A stretch of 64,000 bases of DNA from positions 1,026,501 to 1,090,500 of the forward strand of contig JARHVA010000123.1 of the NCBI GenBank assembly GCA_037957365.1, read 5' to 3'. This DNA is from Torreya grandis. Lineage: Eukaryota; Streptophyta; Pinopsida; Cupressales; Taxaceae. This document shows, one piece after another, positions 25,377 to 36,849 of the stretch (position 1 is the first letter of the stretch; each line of letters begins with the position of its first letter). The notes beneath the pieces are model-generated. The model saw nothing but the letters and a program-made list of their open reading frames with translations. It did no database searches and had not been told where the DNA came from. Made by a program: the position numbers and the translations under genes.

Positions 25377-25718
25377 TTAATTTTGATGCAATAAATAAAA
25401 AATAAAATAAATTTTCCTTCCCCAATTATAATTTGAGCTTAGATAATAATGAAAATGGAAATGTTCTCTGAGAATGATACCAAAATTCAATGAATCCAAA
25501 ATGCATGATATTAAAAATAATGATTGACAATAGTAGACTTCAACAATATGATTAATATTAATAATCATTTGGTAAATAAAATAATAACTCTCTAACATTC
25601 TTAGGGAGGTAAGATAGTAATGGAAAAGAGTATTTAATATCTCCCACACTAAGATAGGTCTGATGAAAATGTGAAAAAAAAAGAGTAGTAACTTTCCCAT
25701 GGTCAGAGAGGATGGCAT
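25377..25718 (-). CDS. Hypothetical ORF, 113 codons
   Basis: This is one of the longest open frames in the window, with a true ATG. It begins MPSSLTMGKLLLFFFHIFIR, so the first 25 residues look like a signal anchor, and the rest is rich in Tyr, Ile, His and Phe. I recognise no domain. At the DNA level this is AT-rich sequence, so the composition alone predicts hydrophobic residues, and chance is a real alternative. It lies beside the chromovirus 5' LTR on the same strand. Confidence 0.2.
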   Translation of the reverse strand: MPSSLTMGKLLLFFFHIFIRPILVWEILNTLFHYYLTSLRMLESYYFIYQMIININHIVEVYYCQSLFLISCILDSLNFGIILREHFHFHYYLSSNYNWGRKIYFIFYLLHQN

Positions 25719-25875
25719 TGATTAATGGAAGTATTTATGCTCCCACTATTAAAGGAAAATAATCATATTAGGTATTTATGATGTTAGTCCTTCTTAATCT
25801 ATTAAAATTATTTATATGCATTAATTATAACACTATCAACCTCCTTCAACTCCAAATCATGTCATTCTGTCATAG

Positions 25876-26136
25876 TTGGAAGCATGTCATATCTCCCTCA
25901 TTCTTCTCCTCATAATAGGACATATTTCGATGGCATTTGCAAACACTTTGATGGTGATAGCATCGTTAAAAAATGATTTATCAAGTTATGATGGTCTCCT
26001 GAGTAATAATCAACCCAATCTTCATGAAAAACAAGTTGAGACATCACCTAATCACTACTCTTTCCTGAATTATACCGGTACTCAACACTCTCATATTAAT
26101 TATGAGCCAAGTGATGGGAGAAGGATAAACTCTTAA
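25876..26136 (+). pseudogene. Secreted-peptide-like ORF lacking an ATG
   Basis: The frame is open for 86 codons but begins TTG directly after a TAG stop, so there is no normal start. If that TTG was once ATG, the product would start with a hydrophobic segment (HISLILLLIIGHISMAFA) resembling a signal peptide with a cleavable Ala-Phe-Ala end. The mature part of about 60 residues is polar and ends NYEPSDGRRINS. A TATA-like ATTTATATG lies near 25810. The layout recalls small secreted signalling-peptide precursors of plants, but I cannot assign a family. The first in-frame ATG is after the hydrophobic segment. Confidence 0.25.
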
Positions 26137-27580
26137 TAGAAACAAAAAATTGAAGGCAATTTAGGAACTCTAATAACCTAGTATAATTTTAAATGAATCC
26201 CCACTAAGCTATAGAAGGTGGAATAAAATGGCTTGGAGAGATCCTTAAACACCAATCTAGGATCCAATACATTCAAAATGAAAGGCAAGCATGACTCATC
26301 CTCCTCAATTCTCTCTCACCTTGAATCCATTGAGGCTAAGCTAACTAAATCATTGGGCCAATTTTATAAATTCAAGGCTCTTAATGTGAAGTGTAATGTT
26401 TATGTGAATCCCAATTCCCCAACCTTAGCTAAATATATAACCCCACCATGTGTCCCTTTAATGATTGAAAGATTTGAAAGGAAAGGAGGTAATAAAAAGA
26501 AACTTTTTGGCCTTCTTGATATATATTTATAGATGACTAAGCATGTTGGTCACCCTCCAAAGTCTACATTCAATCCAAACCATTCTCTCTAACCAACAAT
26601 TGAGAATGTATCATCTTATCTCAAAGTAAAACATATATGTATTTTCTCAAGAGGTTTCGTAGCTTCTCATGAGTAAGGATACATCTAGTGAATTCTAGTC
26701 CCACATAAAGGCATTCTTAGACTGATATGATGTTAATGTGTCTAAGAAAGAAAATAAAATTTAAATTATCTAATCAATGTAATATTTTTATGTATTTTAT
26801 TACATATTTTCTTTTATCTTCCTCTTCGACATTAAATTCATTAATTATACTCTCTATCTTTCTTCTCTTATTAAAAATGTGAAAGTATTAAGTTGTTAAT
26901 GTATTTATATGGGTGAGATCCCCGATAAAAGCCTTTAACCATAATATTAAAAATAAAACTTATCTTGACATGAAGAGTGGGTATGTTTCCATTCTACACA
27001 AGGCTATAAGAATATATCAGCTTATTAGCTTTGTAAGTGATAATATTATTATATTGTGTATTGTTAATGCAAAATAAGGTTGTGGTAACTTTATTTATAT
27101 TTTCAACTTATACTACATTAATATTCACAATTATTAATAAATAGTATTTATATTTTTCACAATTATTAAATATTTTTTCATAGTTATTCATCGTATGGGG
27201 CATGGATATGATGCTAAATTTATGAGATGATGCCACTTATTGCATCAAGTTTTCACTATTCATAGTCTTTACAGTTTTTTCCTTTTAAAAGTATTTACTT
27301 CCTTGACACTTGTATTTATTTATAGGTCCTATTTGTAACAATGTTTATTTCACTATAACTTTTAAAGAGGTCAATTTTTTTCTTAGTACTCGTGTATTTG
27401 CACATTGACTACAAGTCACATAGAGATCATGTTACATGTCACAATCTTGCTCACTCACAACCACTAAGTTACTTCAAGGTATCAAAACAAAATTTTAAAA
27501 TGTGAGAATGTAAAAAAATGAGATAATGTTATGTATGATGATCTCACTCACTTAAAACCACCACTCTAGAGTATCGATAT
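26137..27580. other. No gene recognised
   Basis: A 99-codon frame at 26233-26532 starts at TTG, is rich in Lys, Ser and Asn, and has no recognisable domain. The rest is AT-rich with many stops in all frames. The stretch ends at the outer edge of the copia LTR at 27581. Confidence 0.45.
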
Positions 27581-28169
27581 TGAAAAAATTCATGTATACA
27601 AGTAATATGAATGCACAAGATAGATCTAGAGTGAATAGTAATTAAAAATCATAGCATAGATTAATTAAACATAGAGAGACATGATATTTATCCTAGGAAA
27701 ACCTCAAAGAGGTAAAAAAGTTGAGTAAGTGATTCTCCATTAATAGAGAAACAATTTACCCCAATACAACTCCAAATTCTCACTTCTTCTCAGCAAAGTC
27801 TTCATAAGCCTTTTTAATAAATCAAATATCTTGCAAATGTCAAGATATTGATTATTACTCACCATAGGGTTAAAAATATATTTATAAGTAAATATGAGGG
27901 GAGCTTGCTATTGTAAATAATGGGTCCAACCATCTTGAATAAATAAAAGAGCCCAATTAATTAATGTCCTGAATAAACATTCGGTGATTTATGTCCCAAT
28001 TAAATATTTTAATGAAAACTTAGTAAATAATTAAATAAATATAATATGATTATTTATTTACATGAGGTTTCCACCTCATGGTAATAAATAACTTATTATT
28101 ATTACTTAATTAATTATAAGTATAAGTTAAGGGTTAAATTACTACTTAGTCATTAAAAATGCTCTAACA
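27581..28169 (-). repeat. 3' LTR of minus-strand copia
   Basis: It begins TGAAAAAATTCATGTATACA and ends GCTCTAACA on the plus strand, matching 32721-33306 throughout. By eye the two LTRs differ at roughly one site in ten, including a 4-bp indel near 27623. Confidence 0.93.
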
Positions 28170-28170
28170 C

Positions 28171-28180
28171 TCCCCCTTAA
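28171..28180 (-). other. Polypurine tract of minus-strand copia
   Basis: On the minus strand TTAAGGGGGA stands one base before the 3' LTR start TGTTAGAGC. Confidence 0.85.
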
Positions 28181-28589
28181 TGTTAAGTGGGAATAAATGC
28201 CATAGTCACCATAAAGGAATTATACTATGTGAAAAATTTGAAAGATTTAAAATACTTCATCATTCTAAAAGTCACCTTTTGAAACAAAAGGAATTATAAT
28301 CCATAAACTACTTAAAACTAAGTTTAGGCTAGCATAATTGTGATATTACATCTCACTATTTCTCATGAAAAAATCACTAAGCATATTTGGAGCCTTTTAT
28401 AACATAAGAATCTCCATTAAAAATTATTATTTTAATGTATTAGGGTATAAAATTAAAACTTCCACATGAATTTTACTTAAATCAAATAACTTTCACATGA
28501 AGTGTTTACAATGATTTAAAAATGGGAAAAAGTATAGAAGAGTAACAAGTGTCTATTAGGAGGTGGCATTATGATGCACACTCCCCCTC
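28181..28589 (-). other. 3' untranslated part of minus-strand copia
   Basis: No open frame is seen between the end of RNase H and the polypurine tract. The sequence is AT-rich with nothing recognisable. Confidence 0.5.
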
Positions 28590-30290
28590 AATAGCAACTC
28601 TGAGAGACCCAACATTGCATAAAACTGACAAAACTTGGTAGCACCAAGTGGCTTTGTGAATATGTCTACCACTTATTTATCCATAGGATAAAACTACAGA
28701 TTAATATCATCATTGAGAACTTTCTCTCAAATGAAATGCACATAAAATTCAATATATTTAGTTGTTTGGTGCTACACTAGATTTTTTGCTAGAGTTATAC
28801 AACTTTGGTTATCAAAATAAAATATGATACTCTATGAAACATCTAAATGAATTTATTCCAACAACTTTCATAGCGACATGGTTTCTTTAACAACTTCCAT
28901 TGCAATTTTGTACTCAAATTTTATAGAAGAGAGAGAGACAATAGGTTACTTCTTGTTGCTCTAAGTTATAGCACGTGCACCAAACTTAAACACATATCTA
29001 AAAGTAGATTTATGATTTAAAGTATCACATGCATGGTTAGTATCGTAATAACCATATAATTTAGCATTATCAAGGGAAGAATAAAATAAATTATAATCAA
29101 TTGTTCCTTTTATATAATAAAAAATACATTTATCTAATTTTCAATGATCCAAATAAGGATCCTACATAAATCTAGAAACAACACTGATAGCATATGAAAT
29201 ATCTGGCCTAGTAATGGTTAAATAAATCAAACCTCTAATAATCTATCTATATAAAGTGGGGTTAGATTTTTCACATGAAGGTTTAGGATTAAGTTTAATA
29301 CCAACTTCAATAGGATTAGTGGTAGATTTACAATCAAGCATGTTAAACTTAACAAAAAATATTATGTGCATACTGACATTATGATAAAATAATTAAATTT
29401 TTATCCTAAAATATAAGCATTCCTACAAAATAATGTATAATGCCTAAATCAATCATTTCAAATATTTGACTTAGTTTATCTTTATATTTATGAATTAAAC
29501 TATTTAGATCACCGGTAATCAATAAATCATTAACATATAATACAATTAGAATCAAATGACCATTTTCAAATTTAACAAAGAGATCATTATTTGAATAATA
29601 ATTTAAAAAAACCTAATTTTTTTAAAAAATAAGTAACTTTAGAATACCAAGCTTGAGGAGCTTGTTTTAGACCATGTAAATATTTATTTAATTTTCATAC
29701 ATAATGTTCTCTATTAGGGTTAGTGAAACGTTTAGGTTGAGTCATGTAGATTTTTTCTTCTAAATCATCATTTAGAAATGTATTTTTGACATCCATTTGG
29801 TGGATAACCTAATCACTTTGGGCTGCAAGTGCAATAAGAAGTCTAACAGTACTCATTTTTTTTATAGGAGCAAAAATTTTAACATAGTCAATCCCAAGTT
29901 TTGAGTAAACCCATGAGAAACTAATCTAGCTTTAAACTTTTCAATTTTATCAATTGAATTATATTTGATCTTATAAAGCCACCTATAATTGACAATATGC
30001 CTTTTAGGCACAGGAGGGATAAGGTCCCAAGTCTAATTTTTAATTAAGGCATTATATTCAGTTTACATAGTAACATTCCATCTATCATCTTGCGTGGCTT
30101 CCTCAAAATATTGAGGTCCACATTAATACACAGTCATTAATGCATGATAATAATGTTGAAATATAGTTAATTTATTAAGGTTATTAATATTAGAAGATTG
30201 GATTAGGGATTCTACCCATTTAGTTCTTTTAGATTAAACATGAAACTCAAGGGGTTCTTCAGACTCTAAATTATCCATAACTAGATCAAC
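28590..30290 (-). pseudogene. Copia pol remnant: RT and RNase H only
   Basis: Read on the minus strand, RT begins near 30070 with LIKN-TWDLIPP and KIEKFKARLVSHGFTQ. It continues with WMSKIHF-like text, then KYLHGLKQAPQAWYSK at about 29640-29690. The catalytic box at about 29536-29547 reads Tyr-Val-Asn-Asp, so the first Asp has become Asn, followed by LLITGDLNS. RNase H runs left and ends in LVDIFTKPLGATKFCQF at about 28625-28675. Stops and frameshifts are present. The linker upstream (SEEPLEFHV) joins directly to gag, so protease and integrase are absent. Confidence 0.9.
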
Positions 30291-31151
30291 TTCCTCAAGG
30301 GCATCCATTCCCATTATAGTTAATTTTATCCTTGTTTTTATAATTGGTTTCCCTTCTATGACCAAATTTACCACACAAATTATAATTTCTATTGAATTTA
30401 GGTTTATGATTCTTATTACCAATTTTTTTGTTCCCATTTTTGCCTTTACCAAAGTTAGGGTTAGATTTCTTATTTTTATTGTTACCAAAAACATGATTTA
30501 AGGTGATAATTTTTTAAGTGGCACTCTCTTTAGAATCAAAATTGGTCATTATTTGCTCTTCTTGAATCAGGAAAGTAGATAATGTGGTAATGTCAAGGAT
30601 ATCTTATTTAGTTTGATACTTAGAATTCAAAATTGAAATGAAATTTTTAAATTTTCATGAATATTTAATTGAATAATAAAACAAATCAACTGATCTTGAA
30701 TAAATTACAATTATAGCCATCTAATTGAGTTTTAATGTTCATAATTTTATCTAGAAAATTCACAACTTTTTCATCACCATTCATAGGTGTTATTTGTAAT
30801 TCAAGAATTAAATTAATGCTCTTTGAGAGATGAACACACTCATGCATATATTCAAGAAGTTTCCAAGCTTTTCAAGAAGATTCTTGATTACCAATGTGGA
30901 GAAGAAATTCATCCTTAACACTCTGTAAGATAATGGACATAGCTTCCTGTGATTTATGTTAAAATGCATTAGTAAGCTCAAGGGTTACATGACATCCAGA
31001 CAAGGCTTTCTCAATCCCAATGATAATATTCCATAATTTATTGGCCATGAATTTATCTTTAACATGAATTTTCCATATGTTATAGATTTTCATTAAGCAT
31101 TTGGGATTTGTCTAAGGAAAAGTGAGCTGAAGATGACTTCCCTTTAAACAT
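30291..31151 (-). pseudogene. Copia gag (UBN2 type)
   Basis: A minus-strand ATG at 31151 starts MFKGKSSSAHFSL. After a frameshift the UBN2 capsid region reads FMANKLWNIIIGIEKAL, SIILQSVKDEFLLHIGN, KAWKLLEYMHECVHLSKS and VVNFLDKIMNIKTQLDG over about 31090-30700. A zinc-knuckle remnant lies at 30340-30400 (NLCGKFGHRRETNY): the second Cys and the His remain and the outer Cys residues are changed. The open frame at 30234-30494 in another register is a shadow of this gag. Confidence 0.87.
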
Positions 31152-32708
31152 GACAATATCCAATTGATTAAAAAAAAAACTTTAAGTGTGAATTTCAAAT
31201 TTATTTATAATTAAAACAAATTTAAAAAAATAAATACACACTATTTGTTCAAATTAAATCTTGATGAAGAAATAAATTTTCATAAATTTATGACAAAACA
31301 AGGCGGCACATGTGTCGCAAAATACACTACAAATAAGAAAAAAATTATGATTTAACCTTTTTAAATAATTTTTTTTGAAATATTTCTAAACTAAAGTTAA
31401 TTTATCATGAAACGATATTTAGATATATAATTTAGATGCTAACCAAAGCAAAAAATTGAAATAATGTTGCACAATTCTAAGTGTCAAAAAGGTCACACCC
31501 ACAACGACCACCTAGGCATAATTAATAAAAAAAAAGGTATAAAATCAATAAAAATAAGTTTAAAAACAAAAAATTTACCACACCAATGTGTTTAAAATAT
31601 GTCAAAGCCTTGATATAAACTGGTTAGATGACTATACTTGCCTAGGTTTAGACTAGATTAAGTGTCAAAAGGACTAGTCGACATGTTAGGGGGTTTTCAC
31701 ATGAGAAGGAAGGCACACAAACTAGGAAATGAAATTCAAATTAATTTAATTTTCAATTAATTTTGACTAAATTCAAAAATAAAAAAAGGCTAGTGATATT
31801 TAAACACTAGACTTATCTTTTACAAGTTTTCACCAAAATTTATAATCACCAAGTCATCTATGAGTGAATTCAAGGATATATATGGAAAATATTTTTTTTA
31901 AATGTTTTTAATCTGATTTTGATAATTAAAAAACAAATATTTTACGTGCATGTAATTTTGAAAGTCATTAGTGGAATTATAGTTTTAATCTTTTTGGTAA
32001 AAAACTTGGAGGTGGGATCCCTTTTTTATTTTCATGCAATTTTTTAGAATTTTAAAAAACTTTTATGTTTTAATTTTTTTTTTATAAATATAGAAATATT
32101 TTACTTACCTGTATCATACGTGTGGCTGGAAATGGTGTTTCAAGTGAAGCAAGCAAGCTAGAACAGGCAGAATGCACTGCTAAAGACCACCAAAATTTGC
32201 AAACCTCCTAGTTTTTGTAGGATAAATACAACTAAATCTTCAAAAATTAATCTTTGTCTCAAAAAAGAGGTTTTTCAATTTCTCAGGCATACTATGGCAT
32301 TCCAAAGCTCTAGGTAGAGAGAGAAAAATTGAACAAGGCCACATAGATCTTATCAGGCTCTGAAAAATTGCAAAACGCCTTGATTTTTACAAACTAAGAG
32401 TTTATGACCTTTAGGGGATAGTTTGAGTTCATAAAACTCAATTTTTGCATTTCCTCTAGATGCTCAAGGCATAATTTGGCACCCAAGGAAGATGAAAAAT
32501 AAATAACTAATTCAAAACTCCTTAATTTGACTCTTTCAATGTCAATAAATAATCAAAAAAATGTTAAAAGGCCCTTTACAGATCAAGAAAAGACTGAGGA
32601 ATGATTTTTTATATTTTTTTCTCTTTCCAGTGCCATACAACATCCTTATAAAAAAAATATCTCTCAAATTATAAATTAATTTGTTTTTTCAAGTATAAAT
32701 ACCCCTTA
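31152..32708 (-). other. Long leader of minus-strand copia
   Basis: About 1.5 kb lies between the primer site and the gag start with no ORF I recognise. This is long for a copia leader and may include a secondary insertion or a decayed upstream part of gag. Confidence 0.5.
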
Positions 32709-32720
32709 GCTCTGATACCA
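32709..32720 (-). other. Primer-binding site, tRNA-iMet, perfect
   Basis: On the minus strand TGGTATCAGAGC directly follows the 5' LTR with no spacer. It is an exact match to the initiator-tRNA complement used by most plant copia elements. Confidence 0.92.
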
Positions 32721-33306
32721 TGAAGAAATTCATGTATACAAGTAATATGAATGCACAAGATAGAGTGAATAATAATTACAAAGCATAAGATAGATTAATT
32801 CAACACAAAGAGACACGATATTTATCCTAGAAAAACCTCAAAGAGGTAAAAAATTAATCAAGTGATTTTAAATTAATAGAGAAACACTTTACCTTAATAC
32901 AACTCCAACTTCTCACTTCTTCTCAATAAAGTCTTCACAAGCCTTTATAATAAATCAAATATCTTGAAAATGTCAAGATATCAAGTTGTTATTCATCATA
33001 GGGTTAAAACCCTATTTATAGGTAAATATGAAGGGAGGTTACCATTGTAAATAATGGGTCTAACCATCATGAATAAATAAAAGAGCTTGGTTAATTAATA
33101 TCTTGAATAAACCTTTGGTGATTAATGTCCCGATTAAATATTTTAGTGAAAACTTAGTAAATAATTAAATAAATATAATATGGTTATTTATTTACATGAG
33201 GTTTCCACCTCATGGTAATAAAAAACTTATTATTATTATTATTTAATTAATTATAAGTATAGGCTAAGGGTTAAATTACCACTTGGTCATTAAAAATGCT
33301 CTAACA
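32721..33306 (-). repeat. 5' LTR of minus-strand copia
   Basis: It begins TGAAGAAATTCATGTATACA and ends GCTCTAACA on the plus strand, homologous to 27581-28169. Confidence 0.93.
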
Positions 33307-36300
33307 TATACTAGGTTTTGAAGTACGTGATTATGCCACATATTTATTTTTTATTTACTATTATTTTTAGAAATTTGATATGCAGAGGCATTTTAGTTTA
33401 AGGCTAATCATAGTTATTAGTTTAAATTATTATTTTTATTTTCCTTAAAAAAATGATAAATAATTTTCTATGTAAATGCACAATTTGGATGGGAAACATA
33501 TGGACACACTTAAACTAGGCATATTAATGAGTTTAAAAAAACACTTTAAATTTTTTGATGTCGAAATGGAGAGGGATTTTTTTTTCAAATTCAATTATAA
33601 TTGTTATTTCATATATTTAATTATTATTAATATGCTTTTACCTATCAAATGAGAAATTATATTAATACACGAATTAAGTTTAATTATAATTATTATTTTA
33701 TCTATTTTTTTATTGTTTTAAATTAATGAAGAATGTTTTTCCAATGTAAATATGTCATCATCTTCATAATAGTGGAAAGTTATATGTTGATTTTTTGCTT
33801 AACACTCATCTCTTCAAACTATTATTTTATTCAATTAAAAAACTTTTTGCACCCAAATTTGACCCTTCACAGTGAATAATTTATGTAAGTTATAGGGGAA
33901 GTATCTCTTAGGTTAGTTCAACATACATTATTTAATTAAAAACAAATAAACAAAACTCCAATTATAACACATTAAATATACATAAAATTACACATGATTC
34001 AATTATCATTAATATATGAAACATATTTAATATTCTAGTATCAAGCTCAGTTCAAACTATCGAGATATTGGATGATAAGATATATTCCTTACAAAATAAA
34101 ATATGTCTCTTTTTCATACATATTATACATTTGTGTTTGTGTCCATGGGATGTCACGAAGTATAATATATGTCGTGAAAGACATCTACATATGTTTGATG
34201 CCATAGTATCACTGTAAGATTACATAATTTTTCCTTTAATATGCTAAATTATCCATTAAATAATCTCACTAACATTACAAAAGGATATGGGTTGAAGTAA
34301 TGTGGCATAATAAAAATAAGACATGGATTTAATTGAACCTAAATTTTGATAAGAAATTATTGTGTGACATGTGAATAAGATAAATGTCATTCTTAATCTA
34401 TAAATAATATTATCAATATATGATTATAAAAATTGAGAACAGTGTTGTGGATGCTATTTCCAATGAATATTCTATGATTTGCTTTTATAGACATGGGTCA
34501 CAATTTAAATTTCATTGAAATGGCCAACTTTGTTAAGGTTTGGGTTGATTTATATTTCATCAAAATAGATCAAGATACGAGTGAAAATTTGAGTTAGATT
34601 ATAGATAAAGATTACCATTTTAAAATATGTTACTAACAATTGAATGGAAATACGATCTTACTAATTATAAAATAATTATTCAAGTTAATACATGATAAAG
34701 TTATTTATAAATACAAAATAAATTGCCTTTGTTTACACATATAGAAAAATATCCAACTATCAACTTTAAAATTAATCAACTTCCATATAAATATGTAACT
34801 TAGTAGTATTTTATAAATTTTACCAATCACTTTTATACATTAAAATAAATCCATCTATGACTATAACATTTAACCAAATATTATTGCATTTATTTATATA
34901 ACTTGTTATAACAAACAAAGATTATGTAATAGTAACAAGACAACTCAATAAAAGTAACAAATTGGTCTTTTGTATGTTTTCAAATAACAACGCATATTTG
35001 GGTACAACCACACATGATATAACTATGTAAATAAGTGTGTGAATATTTTCCTATTAGAATGCAATGTGATATCAAATTCCCATCTTAGAGGTAAACCAAA
35101 GAAAATGGATTTTTTTTAATTACAAACAAGCTTGTTTTATTGCCTATGAATAATATATTATATGTCCCATACATGTGTGTGTAATTGTCTAAAAATATTT
35201 TCATATTTTTAATGTATACTAGCATAACATTTATTTTCTTTTATCTAATAAATTTGTCTCTAATTTCACACTATGATATCCCTCATGTAAAAATATATTC
35301 CATATTTTATAGCCATTCAAATTGGTAAATGAAATAAAATTGTACCCTTGAGTTCATGTAAGTAAATTGCAACCCAATATCTAAATGTTTCCTTGTAATA
35401 TTCAATAATTCAAGGATAAATATACGACTAAAGTATTGGTAACATGATAAAAAATTTGAGTGTTTGCTCAATGATCTAAATTCAATGGTCCCTAAAACTC
35501 CAAACAACATTACTTTTACTCCAAATATAACCAAATCCATTTCAAATGAAATGATAATATCTAAAATAGTCAACCAATGAATTTTTTTTTAATAATTGGT
35601 GAGTGACTAATATTTTATAAAAATAAGGTTCTTGACACCATTGTGATATTTTATGTTGAAAACTTAATAATGTTAGAATGCACTTTAAAGATTCAGTTAT
35701 ATGATAAATTCATAGTTACAAATACATTTGGGGAGAAAATCATAGTAGCAAAAATTCTTGGGGAAAACTTTATGTTTTCAATGGTACTTATTTATCAAAA
35801 ACTTGTGATTAATCAAAAAAACATAAAACCTTAATGTCAATTTTTTTTGAAAAAGTACAAAAACAATTTTTATTTAAATTTAATGCATATTTAATAATAC
35901 TATTTGTGAAATAAATTAAATATGAATGAAAATATCTAATTGAGAATCAATATTAACATTAGATAGTAATTAAAATTGAAAAATGATCACAAAATATATT
36001 TTTATAAGTAGTCTACACTCAATTTCATTTACTCCCTTATTCAACACTTGTTATATATGAAGTTAGATCTTGTTTCAAACAAAATATTACATCATATACA
36101 TCCCTAATCAAGGATAGTTGTGTAAACAATGTATCCAAAAACCATTTTATAGTTCTAAACTATTTTTAAGAAAAAAAAAATTAAATGGAACAATAAAATT
36201 TTCTTGAGGTACACATTCGTTTAGTGGGATGACTATAATAATGCTTGTAAAATTATCAATAATTTCATGTCAAAATTATTAATAAATATTTTTGAATATT

Positions 36301-36849
36301 TTTCATAACACTTTGAACCATAACAAAATAAAAGACATGCATCCACTTTAACATTTATCAATAGTTGCATTGAAATTTTATATGTTAACATCTGTATCAG
36401 ACGTAAACCAAAATGATATTTGAAATTGTGCATACACAACTGTTAGAAACTGGGCCAAATATCTTCTTGGTTATATTTTTTCATTGTTGACTTGGAATAT
36501 AATGATAATGTTTTTGAATTAACAATACTTATATGTTGAGAACAAGCTATTTTTTGGAGGCACTATAGAAGACAATAATATTGTTATTTAGTTTTACATT
36601 CAATTTATTTTTAATTTTATTTTAGTAATATGTCAACTAATATTTTACCCACATTCCTGAGAATTTGTACATATTATACATAATTTAAGTCAAATATACA
36701 CAAAAATTTAAAATTATAATTATTTAATGCTTTCTAATCATAACCAAACCTTCTATATTATAACTTAGTAAAGAATTTTTTAGTAATTGATTATTAACTA
36801 ATAATTAATACCTATTTTCAAGATAAGTGTGATAATTATTAGTGCATAC
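33307..36849. other. No gene recognised; very AT-rich
   Basis: Open frames at 35307-35573 (minus, TTG start), 35643-35834 (plus) and 36233-36439 (minus) give hydrophobic, low-complexity peptides without a domain. At 34126-34215 lies a decayed copy of a sequence also found at 43165-43255 (GGATGTCACGA ... GCCATAGTAT), see that entry. Possibly the coding-like region starting at 36.9 kb continues here in a more decayed form. Confidence 0.45.

Larger units (their letters stand above)
27581..33306 (-). mobile_element. Ty1/copia element lacking protease and integrase
   Basis: This 5.7-kb element has LTRs of 589 and 586 bp, a perfect iMet primer site and a GGGGGA polypurine tract. On the minus strand it carries a leader of about 1.5 kb, gag with UBN2 and a degenerate zinc knuckle, then directly the linker before RT, RT and RNase H. 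The protease and integrase expected between gag and RT (normally some 1.5-2 kb) are missing, so it could only have moved with help after that deletion. Flanking 5-mers (GATAT at 27576-27580, TATAC at 33307-33311) do not match well enough to call a target duplication. Confidence 0.92.

Noticed and set aside
25377..25718. Membrane protein gene
   Set aside because: The hydrophobic start is notable, but AT-rich DNA gives such peptides by chance and no homologous text is recognisable; kept only as a low-confidence hypothetical ORF.
30234..30494. Minus-strand ATG frame of 86 codons as a separate gene
   Set aside because: The gag frame with the zinc-knuckle remnant runs through the same bases in another register, so this is a shadow.
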